64,000 nt of DNA from Toxorhynchites rutilus septentrionalis (GCF_029784135.1 NC_073745.1:66299210-66363209), one strand, 5' to 3'; positions 32,565 to 43,280 are shown, numbered from the stretch's first letter. Numbers and translations are program-made. Notes: a model not told the origin generated them from the letters alone.

Positions 32565-35500
32565 TTTTTCCCAAAATATACATTTTATTAAGGCACATGT
32601 GGCGTTAGTCTGACGGGGCCGGGAGTCCAATATTTTGACAATTTTTGTCTTACAACTATGTTAGTAATATGTAACCGATTACTCGCGGTTGGCTCGAGGT
32701 TAGTATTACAAGTGTTCTCACAATTGGTATGTTGCAGTCTTCGATGCTCTGTACGTGTGCCCGACACGGGATACCTCCTATTGGGATGCAGCTGACCATT
32801 AATCAGCAACGCCCCCTAGTCTGTAACCCATATCTAGCGTGGTGCGTCTTTCTCGACTCGAGGAATCCAGGATAGAATGGTCACTAGCCGGCGCAATCAT
32901 CAGCTCGTGTAGAGTTGTCATGAGCGGTACAACCTTTGGCTCTTGTTGAATGATCAGTGGACTGCACAACCTTCGGCCCGTGTATCTGTAAAGAGTGTGT
33001 GTATGTATTGCCGCGACTAAGTAAAAGTTTATCGATCGGATAGGAGGGATATGAAACAGGGACACAACGAAGGAAACATCATTAAACGTTGACATCGGCG
33101 TTTCTGAGGAACAGGTATAGATGAAGCAGAAGATCAAGATCACGGCTACCTAAGATATCCCGGACGGGGATATCCGATTATCTGCCTTGTGCTCTCAGTG
33201 CTCTAGAGAGCTGAGAGCGAGCAGCATGGAACCGGATACACGACCAGACAACATGCTCGATGTCGTGGTAGCCATCGCCACAATCACAGAGATTGTTTGC
33301 TGCGAGCCCAATGCGATAGAGATGCGCGCTTAGGTTGTAGTGATTGGACATGAGCCGAGATATCACGCGAATGAAATCACGACCTACATTCAATCCCTTG
33401 AACCATGCCCTCGTCGAGACCTTAGGGATAATCGTGTGTAACCAACGACCGAACTCATCTTCACTCCACATGCGCTGCCAACTAACGAGTGTGTCCTGAC
33501 GAGGAATGTGAAAAAATTCATTATAGGCAATTTGCCTTTCAAAAAGTGTGCCTTCTGAAGCGCCTACCTTAGCTAGCGAGTCCGCTTTCTCATTCCCCGG
33601 AATCGAGCAATGAGAGGGAACCCATGCTAAGGTAATCTTGAATAATTTTTCGACCAAAACACTCAATAGTCTTATTCTTGTTAGGAAGTAAGATGAGCGT
33701 TTATCAACCTTCATTGAGCGGATTGCCTCTATTGAGCTGAGACTGTCTGAAAATATATATACGTTTCAATGATCCCTAATGCGTAATATATCGCACCCAG
33801 TTCAGCGACATACACGGAACAAGAATCTTTGAGTTTGAAAGAGGCACTGGAATTTTCATTGAAGATGCCGAAGCCAGTGGACCCGTTTATGAATGAACCG
33901 TCAGTAAAGAACATTTTATCAGATCCAACTTTCCCATATTCTGCCGAAAACATCGGCGGAATAGAATCGGAGCGTAGGTGATCTGGGATTCCATGGATTT
34001 TTTGTCGCATGGACAGATCAAAAATGACAGAGGAATTGCAGAAGTATGGGAAGCAAACTTGGTTGGAGATGCCTGGTGAAGGGTGCACGTCGTGGGTAAG
34101 GTACTCATGGTATAAAGACATAAAACTTGACTGAGGAGTTAGTTGGAGTAGATTTTCGAAGTTATCAATCACCAATGGATTCATGATCTTGCAACGGATG
34201 AGAAATCTGTAGGATAATTCTGTGAACCGAAGAGTAAGTGGGGGTACTCCTGCCAAAACTTCGAGACTCATCGTATGTGTCGAATGCAAACACCCCATGG
34301 CTATACGCAAGCAACGATATTGTATCCTCTCCAGCTTGAGAATATGAATCCTGGCAGCTGATCGGAAGCAAAAGCTGCCATATTCTAACACTGATAATAT
34401 CGTTGTTTTGTACAACTGAATGAGGTCTCCTGGATGGGCACCCCACCATGTTCCGGTAATTGTTTGGAGAAAATTGATTCTTTGCTGGCATTTCTGTTTC
34501 AAATACGCAATGTGTCTCCCCCAGGTACACTTAGAATCAAAATATACACCCAGGTATTTGAAAAACATAAAGTGTTGGATCGTTTTGCCGGATAGGTGAA
34601 GCTGGAATTGGGCGGGTTCGTGCTTCCTAGAAAAAACGACCATTTCAGTTTTCTCCGTAGAGAATTCGATACCCAGCTTGAGGGCCCACGTGAACAGATT
34701 GTTCAGGGTATCTTGCAACGACTTTTGCAGAACGACGGGATTAGTACCCGTGATGGAAATCACTCCATCGTCTGCAAGTTGTCTCAGCGTGCAGTCTCTA
34801 GTTAGACAATCATCCATATCATTGACGTAAAAACTGTACAAGAGGGGGCTTAGGCAGGAGCCTTGTGGTAGGCCCATAAAACTGTAACGAGAAGATTTCG
34901 AGCTGCCATGAGAGAAAATCATGTGCTTTTCTGACAGTAAATTGTTGAGAATTGGTGAAAGTCCACGATTATGAAGCTTCTCTGAGAGAATTTCCATGGA
35001 AACTGAATCAAATGCCGCTTTGATATCGAGAAAAACGGAAGCCATTTGTTCTTTGCGAGCAAATGCGATTTGGATTTCAGAAGATAGCAGCGCGTGACAA
35101 TCATTTGTCCCTTTACCTCGGCGGAAGCCAAACTGCGTATTTGACAGCAAATTGTTCGTTTCGACCCACTTGTCCAAACGAAGTAGAATCATTTTCTCTA
35201 ACAATTTACGAATACAGGATAACATTGCAATCGGCCTATACGAGTTGTGATCGCAAGCCGGCTTGTTGGGTTTCCGTATGGCTATCACTCTCACTTGTCT
35301 CCAGTCATGCGGGACAATAATCAGCTCCAGAAACTTGTTGAACAAGTTCAGCAAACGCTGTTTTGCCAAGTCGGAAAGATTCTTCAACAAGTTGAATTTA
35401 ATCTTGTCCGACCCCGGAGCTGAATTGTTACATGAGAAAAGGGCAATTGAGAATTCCACCATCGAAAAATTCTCATAATCGCTTTGAAGTGGAATGTCGC

Positions 35501-35985
35501 GTACGACGTTTTGTGCAGGAACAGTGTCGGGGCAAACCTTCCTTGCAAATTTTAAAATCCAACGGTCAGAGTATTCCTCACTTTCGTTTGTATGGTTCCA
35601 GCCACGCATTTTCTTACCCGTATTTCAAAGAGTGCTCATAGCGGTCTCCTTTGACAAACCATTGACGAACTTCCGCCAATATCCACGCTTTTTTGCTTTA
35701 ATCAAACCTTTTAGTTTGGCTTCTAGAGCTTGGTACTTTCGAAACCATTCCACTAATCCAGTTTTCCTGAATTTTTTGGAAGCGGATGATTTTTCAAGGT
35801 AGACCTTTGAACATTCCTTGTCCCACCAAAGTGATGGAGGACAACGTCGGAAAGTGGTAGCCGGTACACATTTCTTTTGAGATTGAAGTGCGCTTTCGTA
35901 AATCAAACTCGATATAAAGTTATACTCTTCGAGTGGAGGAAGTTCATGCATTGAAAAAAGACGGGTGGGTAATGTCGGGGACATA
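32565..35985 (-). mobile_element. RNase H-bearing LINE (I/LOA-like), 5'-truncated
   Basis: Minus-strand unit with linker (35625-35984), RT (33729-35609) and RNase H (33178-33905), then about 600 bases of 3' UTR ending near an AAAAAAAA run at about 32565. The endonuclease and ORF1 are missing, and the 5' end at about 35985 abuts a GTCGGGGACATAACC/GACGTAGGACTA repeat end. Same family as the copy at 43.3-47.8 kb, whose protein aligns along its length. Confidence 0.88.
33178..35984 (-). pseudogene. LINE ORF2: linker, reverse transcriptase, RNase H
   Basis: From the 5' side: PLEEYNFISSLIYESALQSQ and PPSLWWDKECSKVY (linker); NSAPGSDKIKFNLLKNLS, NSYRPIAMLSCIRKLLEK, FLDIKAAFDSVS, GLPQGSCLSPLLY and RQLADDGVIS (RT boxes; catalytic LADD near 34768-34780); IQYRCLRIAMGC...EVLAGVPPL (thumb/connection); MFFTDGSFINGS (RNase H first Asp, near 33905); WVPSHCSIPGNEKADSLAK; and CGDGYHDIEHVVWSC. 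Frame changes near 35615 and 33720 break it into three frames, with few other disruptions, so this copy is fairly young. RT would copy the element RNA and RNase H would remove it. Confidence 0.92.
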
Positions 35986-36136
35986 ACCGGAGTGACGTAG
36001 GACTATGCAAAGGGGACAGCTTTTGTTAAATATATATTTTAAATATATTGTTTTATTTTCTTCACCTACGTGAATACCTACCTATCTACCTGAAAAATGG
36101 ATTAGTTTACTGTTTACTCTTTATGAATATGTTAAT

Positions 36137-36152
36137 GGTTCTGAAAAGAACC
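36137..36152 (-). terminator. Histone mRNA 3' stem-loop
   Basis: Minus strand: CCAAA, then GGTTCTTTTCAGAACC (six-base stem, TTTC loop), then ATTAA and, some 20 bases on, an ATAAAGAG purine-rich downstream element. This matches the histone pre-mRNA processing signal closely, including the CCAAA leader. No histone coding sequence is recognisable immediately upstream, where a copy of a 270-base direct repeat sits. Confidence 0.75.
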
Positions 36153-36157
36153 TTTGG

Positions 36158-36426
36158 TGTTGTGTTTTTGTTATCACTCGATATTCCCATCTTGTTCGGC
36201 TAAACCTTCCTGTTTAGCGATTTGTTGTCACTCGCCACAGCTTTCACAGTTAGAAAATTTCTTCCCATCCAGCTTGTGACATATTTTACAGTAAATTACA
36301 TTCAATGGCACGTCGCATTACCACTACTCAGTGTCGGATTGGAGGTAATTTTAACCTGTAATTGAACATTTGCGATGACAGTGGTACAGTGTCGACTTTC
36401 AATGTGGGATCATAATTTGGATCTCC
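36158..36426. repeat. Direct repeat, copy 1 (about 270 bp)
   Basis: TTTGTTATCACTCGATAT through CATAATTTGGATCTC is repeated almost exactly at 36686-36953. It contains GTTCGGCTAAAC, AATTTCTTCCCATCCAGCTT and CGACTTTCAATGTGGGATC. The two copies bracket 260 bases and are flanked by histone stem-loops, so they may derive from a duplicated histone intergenic spacer or an LTR-like unit. No coding content. Confidence 0.8.
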
Positions 36427-36474
36427 AATTGAATCTGGATTCAATTAAAAGAAAATAAGATATTTTTTTGGGGT

Positions 36475-36648
36475 CCGCGTGTTTTATACTCTAGCGGTAC
36501 ACACTCACAGGATAGAGACAAATCGGCAGACTCAGCCAAAGGGGCGGGTCCAACGAGACGAACGAATGAGCGTTAAAAGGGAGCGATGGCAAAAAAATAC
36601 ATTCATTACGATTTGTTCGCTCGTTGGATTCACATACAGACTAAAAAG
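36475..36648 (+). other. Possible histone promoter/3'UTR deletion remnant
   Basis: TTTTATACTCT near 36481, GGGGCGGG near 36540 and TTTGTTCGCTCGTTGG near 36612 lie just 5' of a plus-strand histone stem-loop, with no coding sequence between. This could be a histone unit whose coding part was lost. Weak evidence. Confidence 0.25.
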
Positions 36649-36664
36649 GGTCCTTTTCAGGATC
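36649..36664 (+). terminator. Histone mRNA 3' stem-loop
   Basis: Plus strand: GGTCCTTTTCAGGATC (six-base stem with one G-T pair, TTTC loop), then ACAAAAAGTCTAAAGAGTTC, whose CTAAAGAG fits a histone downstream element. It is in the opposite orientation to the signals at 36137 and 37251. Confidence 0.7.
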
Positions 36665-36685
36665 ACAAAAAGTCTAAAGAGTTCA

Positions 36686-36953
36686 TTGTTTTGTTATCAC
36701 TCGATATCCCCATCTTGTTCGGCTAAACTTTCCTGTTTAGCGATTTGTTGTCACTCGCCACAGCTTTCATAGTTGGAAAATTTCTTCCCATCCAGCTTGT
36801 GACATATTTTACAGTATATTACATTCAATGACACGTCGCATTACCACTACTCAGTGTCGGATTGGAGGTAATTTTAACCTGTAATTGAACATTTGCGATG
36901 ACAGTGGTACAGTGTCGACTTTCAATGTGGGATCATAATTTGGATCTCTATGT
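36686..36953. repeat. Direct repeat, copy 2 (about 270 bp)
   Basis: Second copy of the unit at 36158-36426, differing at only a few positions (for example TATCCCC for TATTCCC). It begins about 20 bases after the plus-strand stem-loop. Confidence 0.8.
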
Positions 36954-37250
36954 TTACAAAAATGTCCAACTAAATAAGTCACATTACATGTCCGTCCAAT
37001 TAGCTAAATGTCGAACTAATTGTAGATTACTGTACTTTCAATCTGGAAACAATTTAAGAATTGGTGAAAATTGAATAATCAGGAAAGTCCCCAACTATCA
37101 ATAAGCTCAGAACAACTGCCAAATTCACATACTCATCAAATCCTGGCAAACAAATTATGAAAACATCAATTTGTGTTTTATTATTATTTTGGATAATGTT
37201 TTAGAAAGCATTGAACTTTATTTCCTAAACTCTTTTTTGGAAGGTTTAAT

Positions 37251-37266
37251 GGCCCTGAAAAGCGCC
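37251..37266 (-). terminator. Histone mRNA 3' stem-loop of the H2A remnant
   Basis: Minus strand: ACAAGGCGCTTTTCAGGGCC with a TTTC loop, followed at about 14 bases by AAAAAAGAGTTTAGG, a good histone downstream element. It lies 3' of the H2A-like sequence on the same strand, as expected. Confidence 0.8.
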
Positions 37267-37507
37267 TTGTTTTATGGAATGGTTCCAATTTAGAAAACTT
37301 AGTACTCGTGGTTTTGAAAAAAGCCATTTCGAACGCCCTCGATGCCGCCTTGTTCTGGATTTGCCACCAAAGCAGTTTGTATAAAGAACAAACTTTTTTC
37401 TTCTGCTACCTGATGCCGTTTTGCGATTGCGTTTGCCACTCGCCATTCGCTGCAACTGCCTGTTGTCTTGATGTCCACCGAACCGAATGTGTTATGATCC
37501 GAATGCA

Positions 37508-37734
37508 GGTTTTCTTATCGTCGCGAGCAGCTTTGCCAGCCAACTCGATCACTCCGGCGGCCGAAACTATATAACGCCGGCTAGGTGGACTGGTACACAG
37601 GTACTAACGCGCTCGACCTAGCTACCTTTTCCGGTGCAATTGGCGGATACACCTACGGGAAATTGCAGACCACCACGGTTCGAGCGGGATTTTGCCTTTC
37701 CTTTCACTTTTCCTCCTTTGCCATATCCAACCAT
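37508..37734 (-). pseudogene. Histone H2A pseudogene
   Basis: From ATG at 37734 the minus strand reads [20 protein letters not shown] then GLQFPVG, matching the H2A N-terminus residue for residue. It then aligns without gaps through VERVSTCVPVHLAGVI (H2A: AERVGAGAPVYLAAVM), with TAG at the positions of the Tyr before AERV and the Glu after the AAVM motif. A small indel follows, then AAGVIELAGKAARDDKKT (H2A: AAEVLELAGNAARDNKKT). Beyond this the C-terminus is unrecognisable down to the stem-loop at 37251. H2A packages DNA in nucleosomes; this copy cannot encode a full protein. It is clearly a replication-dependent type because of the stem-loop. Its upstream side runs into a repeat arm at about 38.02 kb. 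Confidence 0.88.
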
Positions 37735-38000
37735 GGCTGCTTGTGTTGGTTTGTTGATGTGAGGTGATGCGAAACGATGTGGTGTACGGTTCGGATGAGA
37801 ATGATCGTTACGGCAGCGGAGAGGGGATTTTTAAGCTGACTGGCTGGCTCGAGAATTACGCATGTGTGAGACTGCGACCAATGTTTCCCTCATTTTTTTC
37901 TTTTTCCTTTCCAATCGTGCTTCATTTTATTTCGCTGCTGCTCTGGTTGCCCGTTTTGGTCGGTACGATTTGAGGAGCACAAAATGGACCAATCAAAAAT
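37735..38000 (-). promoter_or_regulatory. Probable 5' region of the H2A remnant
   Basis: Upstream of the H2A ATG (minus strand) are CTTAAAAATCCC (TATA-like, about 37833) and ATTGGTCC (reverse CCAAT, about 37990). In insects H2A is often divergently paired with H2B, but no H2B is found on the other side, where a transposon-family arm begins. Confidence 0.35.
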
Positions 38001-38019
38001 GGGCACATAGTGTATTTGG

Positions 38020-38242
38020 ACAATGCTTGATATTTCACAATTATTCAATTATTTATCTCAAGAAAAATGAAATGTTATTCGTTATGATAGATGCGTAGAT
38101 ATATTTCCTATCAATTGATGCAAAAACCTTTGCGATCTATTGAGAAATGCTCGAGTTATAAGCGTTCCAAATCTTGCATTTTTTTCCTACTTGTTCAGTC
38201 TTGCAATCTTGCATATCTTCCGGTTAGACGTAGTCCTACGTC
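38020..38242 (+). repeat. Inner arm of the histone-associated repeat family
   Basis: TTATTCAATTATTTATCT, ATCAATTGATGCAAAAACCTTTGCGATC, GAGAAATGCTCGAGTTATAAGCGTTC and GACGTAGTCCTACGTC (38227-38242) follow the order of 55690-55905 and, in reverse, 57923-58100. It sits between the H2A remnant and a LINE endonuclease fragment. Confidence 0.75.
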
Positions 38243-38430
38243 AACAATTGCTTCAGATATTATTTCCGCAAATGTTCTCCAGTCAATATTCTTCGTGAGG
38301 TCATACGAAATATTGACTGACTCACGAGAGCTTGATTCATTAGCGATCGATAAAATTATTGGTAGGTGATCACTACCATGGGGATTATTACTAACTCACA
38401 TTGTTGAAATTGAATCATTTGATCAATATA
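38243..38430 (-). pseudogene. LINE endonuclease fragment
   Basis: The minus strand reads PHGSDHLPIILSIANESSSR then ESVNISYDLTKNIDWRTFAE, matching NGSDHLPIKISI...INMAYDLTRHIDWKKYAD of the LINE at 45.9-46.6 kb. It is the C-terminal SDH motif of an APE endonuclease. Truncated on both sides. Confidence 0.8.
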
Positions 38431-38985
38431 AAGGGTCTTTCAGATTAAACGCTCACGTAAAAAAATCGAATAGCTCCCTATAATTTTTTTTTCGCTCCGT
38501 CGATGGTAACACTTTATTCCCCATTTCTGGACGATTCGGCTAGTCGTTCAGTCTGATCGGGTGGTTTTTAGTGTCAAGATGTACAATTTACAAGAACGTG
38601 TATTTTTAGTGAAATCATTTTACTCGAGCAACCGAAGTCTTAAAGAAACTTTGTCCCCTTATGGTAATAATTTCAACATTTCTCGTCGTCGATTGCTTCC
38701 TCTGGGGGTACGTGAAGGACCGTTGCTATGTTAATAAGCCACAAAATTTGGAGGAACTTTAAGAAGAAATAACTCGGATTTTCAACAGAATCGAAATCGT
38801 AATGTTAGAGTTGTGCATGAAGAATTTTGTTCACCGTTTAAAACGCATTATCCAAAAAAAAAGGCGGCCACATCGAAAATGTCATAAAATAAGCTTTAGC
38901 TTGTTTTTTTTTTTAATAAAAATCGGTTCACTTTTGTAGAAGTTACTAAAATTTGTTGCGTGAGCGTTTAATCTGAACTACCCTG
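38431..38985 (+). mobile_element. Deleted DD41D-like element
   Basis: Inverted ends CAGATTAAACGCTCACG (left, after AAGGGTCTTT) and CGTGAGCGTTTAATCTG (right, before AACTACCCTG), with TA outside both (38429-38430, 38986-38987). ATG at 38579 gives MYNLQERVFLVKSFYSSNRS (N-terminal HTH). The frame then jumps to LWGYVKDRCYVNKPQNLEEL, the C-terminal block after the third Asp. The whole catalytic core is missing, so this is a non-autonomous deletion derivative. Confidence 0.8.
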
Positions 38986-38989
38986 TATT

Positions 38990-39200
38990 CAACAAACGAG
39001 AAACGCAATTACAGGCCTTGGAAGCAAAACAGTATGAGGGGTTGTCTCGAAAGAAAGTTAAACCACCGAATTGTCTGGTATACATTTGCCTCACGAATAT
39101 TTCGGAAGTCATCTAGATACTCAATGCAGAATGGTCGATAAGGGGTTGAAAATATTTTTTTGATACATCGGTGAAGCCTTAGCTGAAATATGGACAAGGA
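38990..39200 (+). other. Unassigned sequence with a short open stretch
   Basis: The plus strand reads ETQLQALEAKQYEGLSRKKV then KPPNCLVYI before a stop, and would continue after the SINE at 39717. I do not recognise it; it may be part of a degraded retroelement. Confidence 0.2.
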
Positions 39201-39207
39201 CGCAGTT

Positions 39208-39705
39208 TTTTTTTATCCCATTTATTTATTTCAGGCTCATTAGCATTTTAGCTGTAACAGAGCCGAATTTTAATCGTGTACATGTCACATGGTTATCATA
39301 TCTATAATTATAGCACATTACATTACACAGTTGCCATTCGCCAGTATTCCTTCTATACCATTGCATATGGTACATTTACACAGTAGCCATTTAGGCGTAA
39401 GAGTATTCTGTATTGTATTTTTCTTCCATTATCCAGTTAGACCACCGGACAACGGAGAAAGTTGATTGATCATTGTTGAGCTATTTATAGAACAGCAGCC
39501 CGATGTGTCTTGCAGAGCAGAGCAGTTGTATGGATGAATCGATCTAACTTCGACCGTGGATCGATCTCCATCGCTGATGATTGTTGCGTGGACGTAGCTA
39601 TTCTGTAACAACACAAAGATGGTCAATGAGGGTCCTGAGTTTTGAACTCACGATCGATTGCTTACTAAGCGAACGCGCAACCTATTTGGCTACGGAGACC
39701 CCCCG
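39208..39705 (-). mobile_element. tRNA-headed SINE, second type
   Basis: The minus strand begins near 39705 with a tRNA-like head: A box TAGCCAAATAGG and B box GAGTTCAAAACTC. It runs to GCCTGAAATAAATAAATGGG and an A-run at 39208. Perfect 11-base duplications AGGACGCAGTT flank it (39197-39207, 39706-39716). At about 500 bases it is longer than the 275-base SINE and unrelated in its body; the 3' part could be LINE-derived. Confidence 0.88.
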
Positions 39706-39940
39706 AGGACGCAGTTGAGACAGCTGAATATGAAATCTAGAGTGAAGATAAACCGCGCCCATTTGAGCAGATTCACCATTGACACAAAAATTTGATGACT
39801 AGATCAGTTCAAAATAACATATAAGGTATCTTCTTGTTTTTTTTTTAAATAACATAAAAACTAAAAATAGAATGAAGAAAACTTGTTTTAATAGTCTAAA
39901 AATTGGTTCTAAAACATGCTATTGAAATCACGCAAACCTG

Positions 39941-39980
39941 TATATAAGCTGGCGCCTGCTCGGAAATGCATTCAGTTGTG
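39941..39980 (+). promoter_or_regulatory. Candidate core promoter: TATA box and initiator
   Basis: TATATAAG at 39941 and an arthropod-type initiator ATTCAGTTGTG at 39970, about 30 bases apart, the spacing expected for a TATA promoter. An ATG at 40000 opens a 57-codon frame (MVSHARLYTMLFSPNSI...) ending at 40168-40170 that I do not recognise. Could be a small gene, a non-coding transcript or chance. Confidence 0.35.
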
Positions 39981-40170
39981 ATTGGAAAGTGACGGGAAGA
40001 TGGTCTCGCACGCTCGCTTATACACTATGCTCTTTTCTCCCAATTCCATTTCTTTCCTGCAGCCGCACCGAACGGAACCTTTAGCGAAAAACGAAGTGTG
40101 GCTGACAATTCGATACAGATTATTCACAAATGGTGACATTGGCTATGGATTTGATAGCGGAAAAAATTAA

Positions 40171-42378
40171 ATGTTCGATATGTTGTAGAGAATATTCCAC
40201 CATATCAAAGAAACCATATTGTTTGATGATATTATAAGTGTTTAAAAAATGACAGAAATGTTCTCGCTCATTGCCCGAAAGAAAAAAAAAAAGGCAAAAT
40301 CAAATTAGTGTAAACGTCAATAACTGCCGTTCGTAGTCCGCAATTGGTTCACCCTTTTCGTGAAATATGTTACAATGTATATAAGTTTCGCACAAGTATG
40401 TTCAACGCAGGAGTAGCGCCCCAACCCTGGAGCGGGATGGCTCCGTACCGATTAGCAATCCAGTTTTATTTGCATGATAAATGAGCATTTTTCGTGTGCC
40501 CGTTTGGTTCCTTCAACAGTTTACCTATTCCACCTGGCGGGGTTCCCCATCACAGTTCATAAGTAGATATTGAGTAAATCCCGACCGGTTTGAAGAGTAC
40601 TTCGTCGCGGCAACGAGAAGGGTGCTTTTATTTGTAAAACCAATTACACAAGTTCCCATCGTTTGACTCCACGACATGGCGTGTGCTGCCCAGCCGTTAC
40701 TAATTTACCGATGCACCCTTCGCCACGGCTTAAGGGTGCAACTCATCAGCAAATTGAGGAACGAGTAATGAAAACTGAACAGCTGTGAGAGGTCGACTTT
40801 AGCCAATTGATTGGACGCGCTCGATTTCGATAATATTTCGAAAGAACCCAAACTCACCGGATCACGTGAGTTCATTTTTCGCTAAATCCTGACATGTTTA
40901 TTTGGACCGGCCATAAATTCAAATTGAATTACAGATAATTTGATTTAGATTTGAAATGTCTGTTTCCGTGGCCAGTAATGGGAGCCAAATAAACGAGGCC
41001 ATTTATGACATAAATTGTCAACTTAAATTATATTTCAAAGGCACAAGCGATCAGTTGGATTGACAACCCGTAGCGAAATCCAACAAACCGAACAAAAGGA
41101 TTCATATCGCAGGAACAAATCATGCCACCGGGGGCTTCGAGTTGAATGGCAAACCGAGTTACCAAAGCACACAAGACAAAATTGGTCTGAAGAAGGTTAC
41201 ACCCATTTATGTCGCATTTCGTTTTGTCACGAAGACTTGTTGTACACACCGTAGCTTTGTTTTGTTTCGTCGATGGGATATCCTGGCCTAAGTAGCGTGG
41301 AGATATTATTTTTGATAGTCCTGGGAAAAGCGGAAGATGTTTCTCTAACAAACTAATTTTGGCGCCCTTTGAAATGGGAAATGTGCTCACATGCCAAGTC
41401 ATAATTACCAACTATTTATGGCTCTAGGATGGGATATTGTTTCGCCTGCTAGGAAAAAGAGGGACCCGGACACGTATTTACCTTTTTTTTCCATCCTGAT
41501 CACTTTGCTGCTGATGATACTCAGCAGGACTTTCCACTTCTACCGTTGGCGGTGGCGCACATAAGATCCGGGAGGACCTTCGTTCGTGCCCGTACGAAGT
41601 TAGCCTTTCGCAGTCAAGTGTGCTATCAAATGAAGAATACCTCCATCCGGAACAGAGCGAAACTAACTTTGAAAAACAGCACGAGTAGCGCTTCCGACCT
41701 TATGAAGTCATGCGAGCCACGTTAGTTTTTGCTGCTGTGGGGCAAACTCAAATAGATTGTTATGGTGTGATATATTTGCTTGTACCGGTAAAGTCCTATG
41801 AGCATATGAGATTCGATAAGTGGAAAAAAGGCTGCATCGCGTGTTGGGATGGTTGGTATATGTGATCGGGTAAAACATTCAATATTTGATATGACTAACA
41901 TGTTTCGATGTATGCATTGTGTGACAAGTGTATTATCCAAAAACACGGAACAAGTGACGTGCTTCAAGATCATTTTCATAAAAATTCAAGTAACACCTTC
42001 CAAATCGATAAGTGAATACCTGTGGTAACGATACTTAAAAAAACTAATAAAGTTTTAGAGCGGAATAGAATATGAAACGGTGATAGACAACAGGCGATGG
42101 TTGGGGGATGAAGATGTTTTGGGTTTTAGAGCGATAGAGCATTTCTGGGCAAACTTCTTGGCTGCATATTTCTTGATTTTATTAAACTTTACTGTTACTG
42201 TTTGACAACCTATAATATCATTCTCAAAGGCCCTCAGTACCTTTTAGAAAAATTCGAGCCTTTTAGAATTCCAAGAACCAGAAGTTTTAGTCTGCCACAT
42301 TTCAACACTTCCCATTATCGCAATGCCTTCATTGTACGAACTACTAGTTGGTAGATACACCCCCCCCCCCCCTTGCTA
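40171..42378. other. Low-repeat region, no gene recognised
   Basis: 40.32-41.72 kb is less AT-rich and lacks the repeat families seen elsewhere. It has homeodomain-like TAATTG/AATTGA words and a further GTATATAAGT near 40376. It could be intronic or regulatory DNA of the gene whose first exon is at 48.6 kb (minus), but nothing proves it. A 12-base C run lies at 42361-42372. Confidence 0.35.
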
Positions 42379-43280
42379 TTAACCCTTTGCGGTCGTATTA
42401 AGTTTGGGCATGGGTGTCGTACTGGTCGGAATTATTCTTCCTTGAAAAAGATTATGAAAAATAAACATTGTTTTATTTTTTTTTGTTTTTTTTTGTTTTG
42501 TGTATTAACTTAACAATGTGTTGTAATGTGATGTTTTTATAAAAAAAAATTATTTTATAATTTGTCTACGTGTGAAATCTTTCGAAACAGTCTCCAAGAG
42601 TAAGTCAATACATAATTTTATTTTTACTATCCCTTGAATATGAGACACTTTTGCCATTAATGGAATAAATGTATAATTAATGCCAGCAATATATACCCGA
42701 AAAGATTAGCACTTTTCACTTTCAACAAACTAAGATTTTTTACATGAGATTATTCAGATGACATAAGACAACAAATTATGCAAACAATTGTTCTGCTCTT
42801 TAAAAACAACTACTTCATCATAATTTGCACCGGTAGATACTCAAATGATGATTTCTGCGAATCCGAAATGATCAGAACTTGCCACTTTGAATAAACAAAG
42901 ATTTTGTCGCTTGAGACACTTATGCGATTATTCAAACAACATGAGACATTTATGTAAACAGTAGTTCTGATACTTATGAACAATCTTTTCGATCACACCA
43001 AAGCGTTACAATGGCTAAATTCTGCTGTTATGATTTCTGTCCCACATTTCTATGCATTCAACGCACTGTGCGTTGTCTTGTGTGGGTGACTACTTTGTTT
43101 GATACTGAGTACCGTTATCTATTACTCATAGGATCACTGTATTGATTCGTGAACATGTTCACTAGATATCAAGCTTCATTTAGGGAACGCACAAACTGAT
43201 ACTTGGTTGAGTAAAATACAAGATTAGCATGGTTTCTTGCTGTGGTGGCTGAGAGCAGAAAAACGACCGCAAAGAGTTAA
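42379..43280. mobile_element. TTAA-flanked element (piggyBac-type), family 1, long copy
   Basis: TTAA at 42379-42382 and 43277-43280. Left CCCTTTGCGGTCGTATTAAG, right in reverse complement CTCTTTGCGGTCGTTTTTC. The subterminal GGTGGCTGAGAGCAGA is shared with 13363-13684. At 900 bases it is three times longer than the other copy yet encodes no transposase. A family-2 TTAA end (CACGATGAGCCCC) follows immediately at 43310. Confidence 0.8.

Noticed and set aside
36158..36953. LTR retrotransposon
   Set aside because: The two direct repeats bracket only 260 bases, with no primer-binding site, polypurine tract or gag/pol wording seen; left as a direct repeat.
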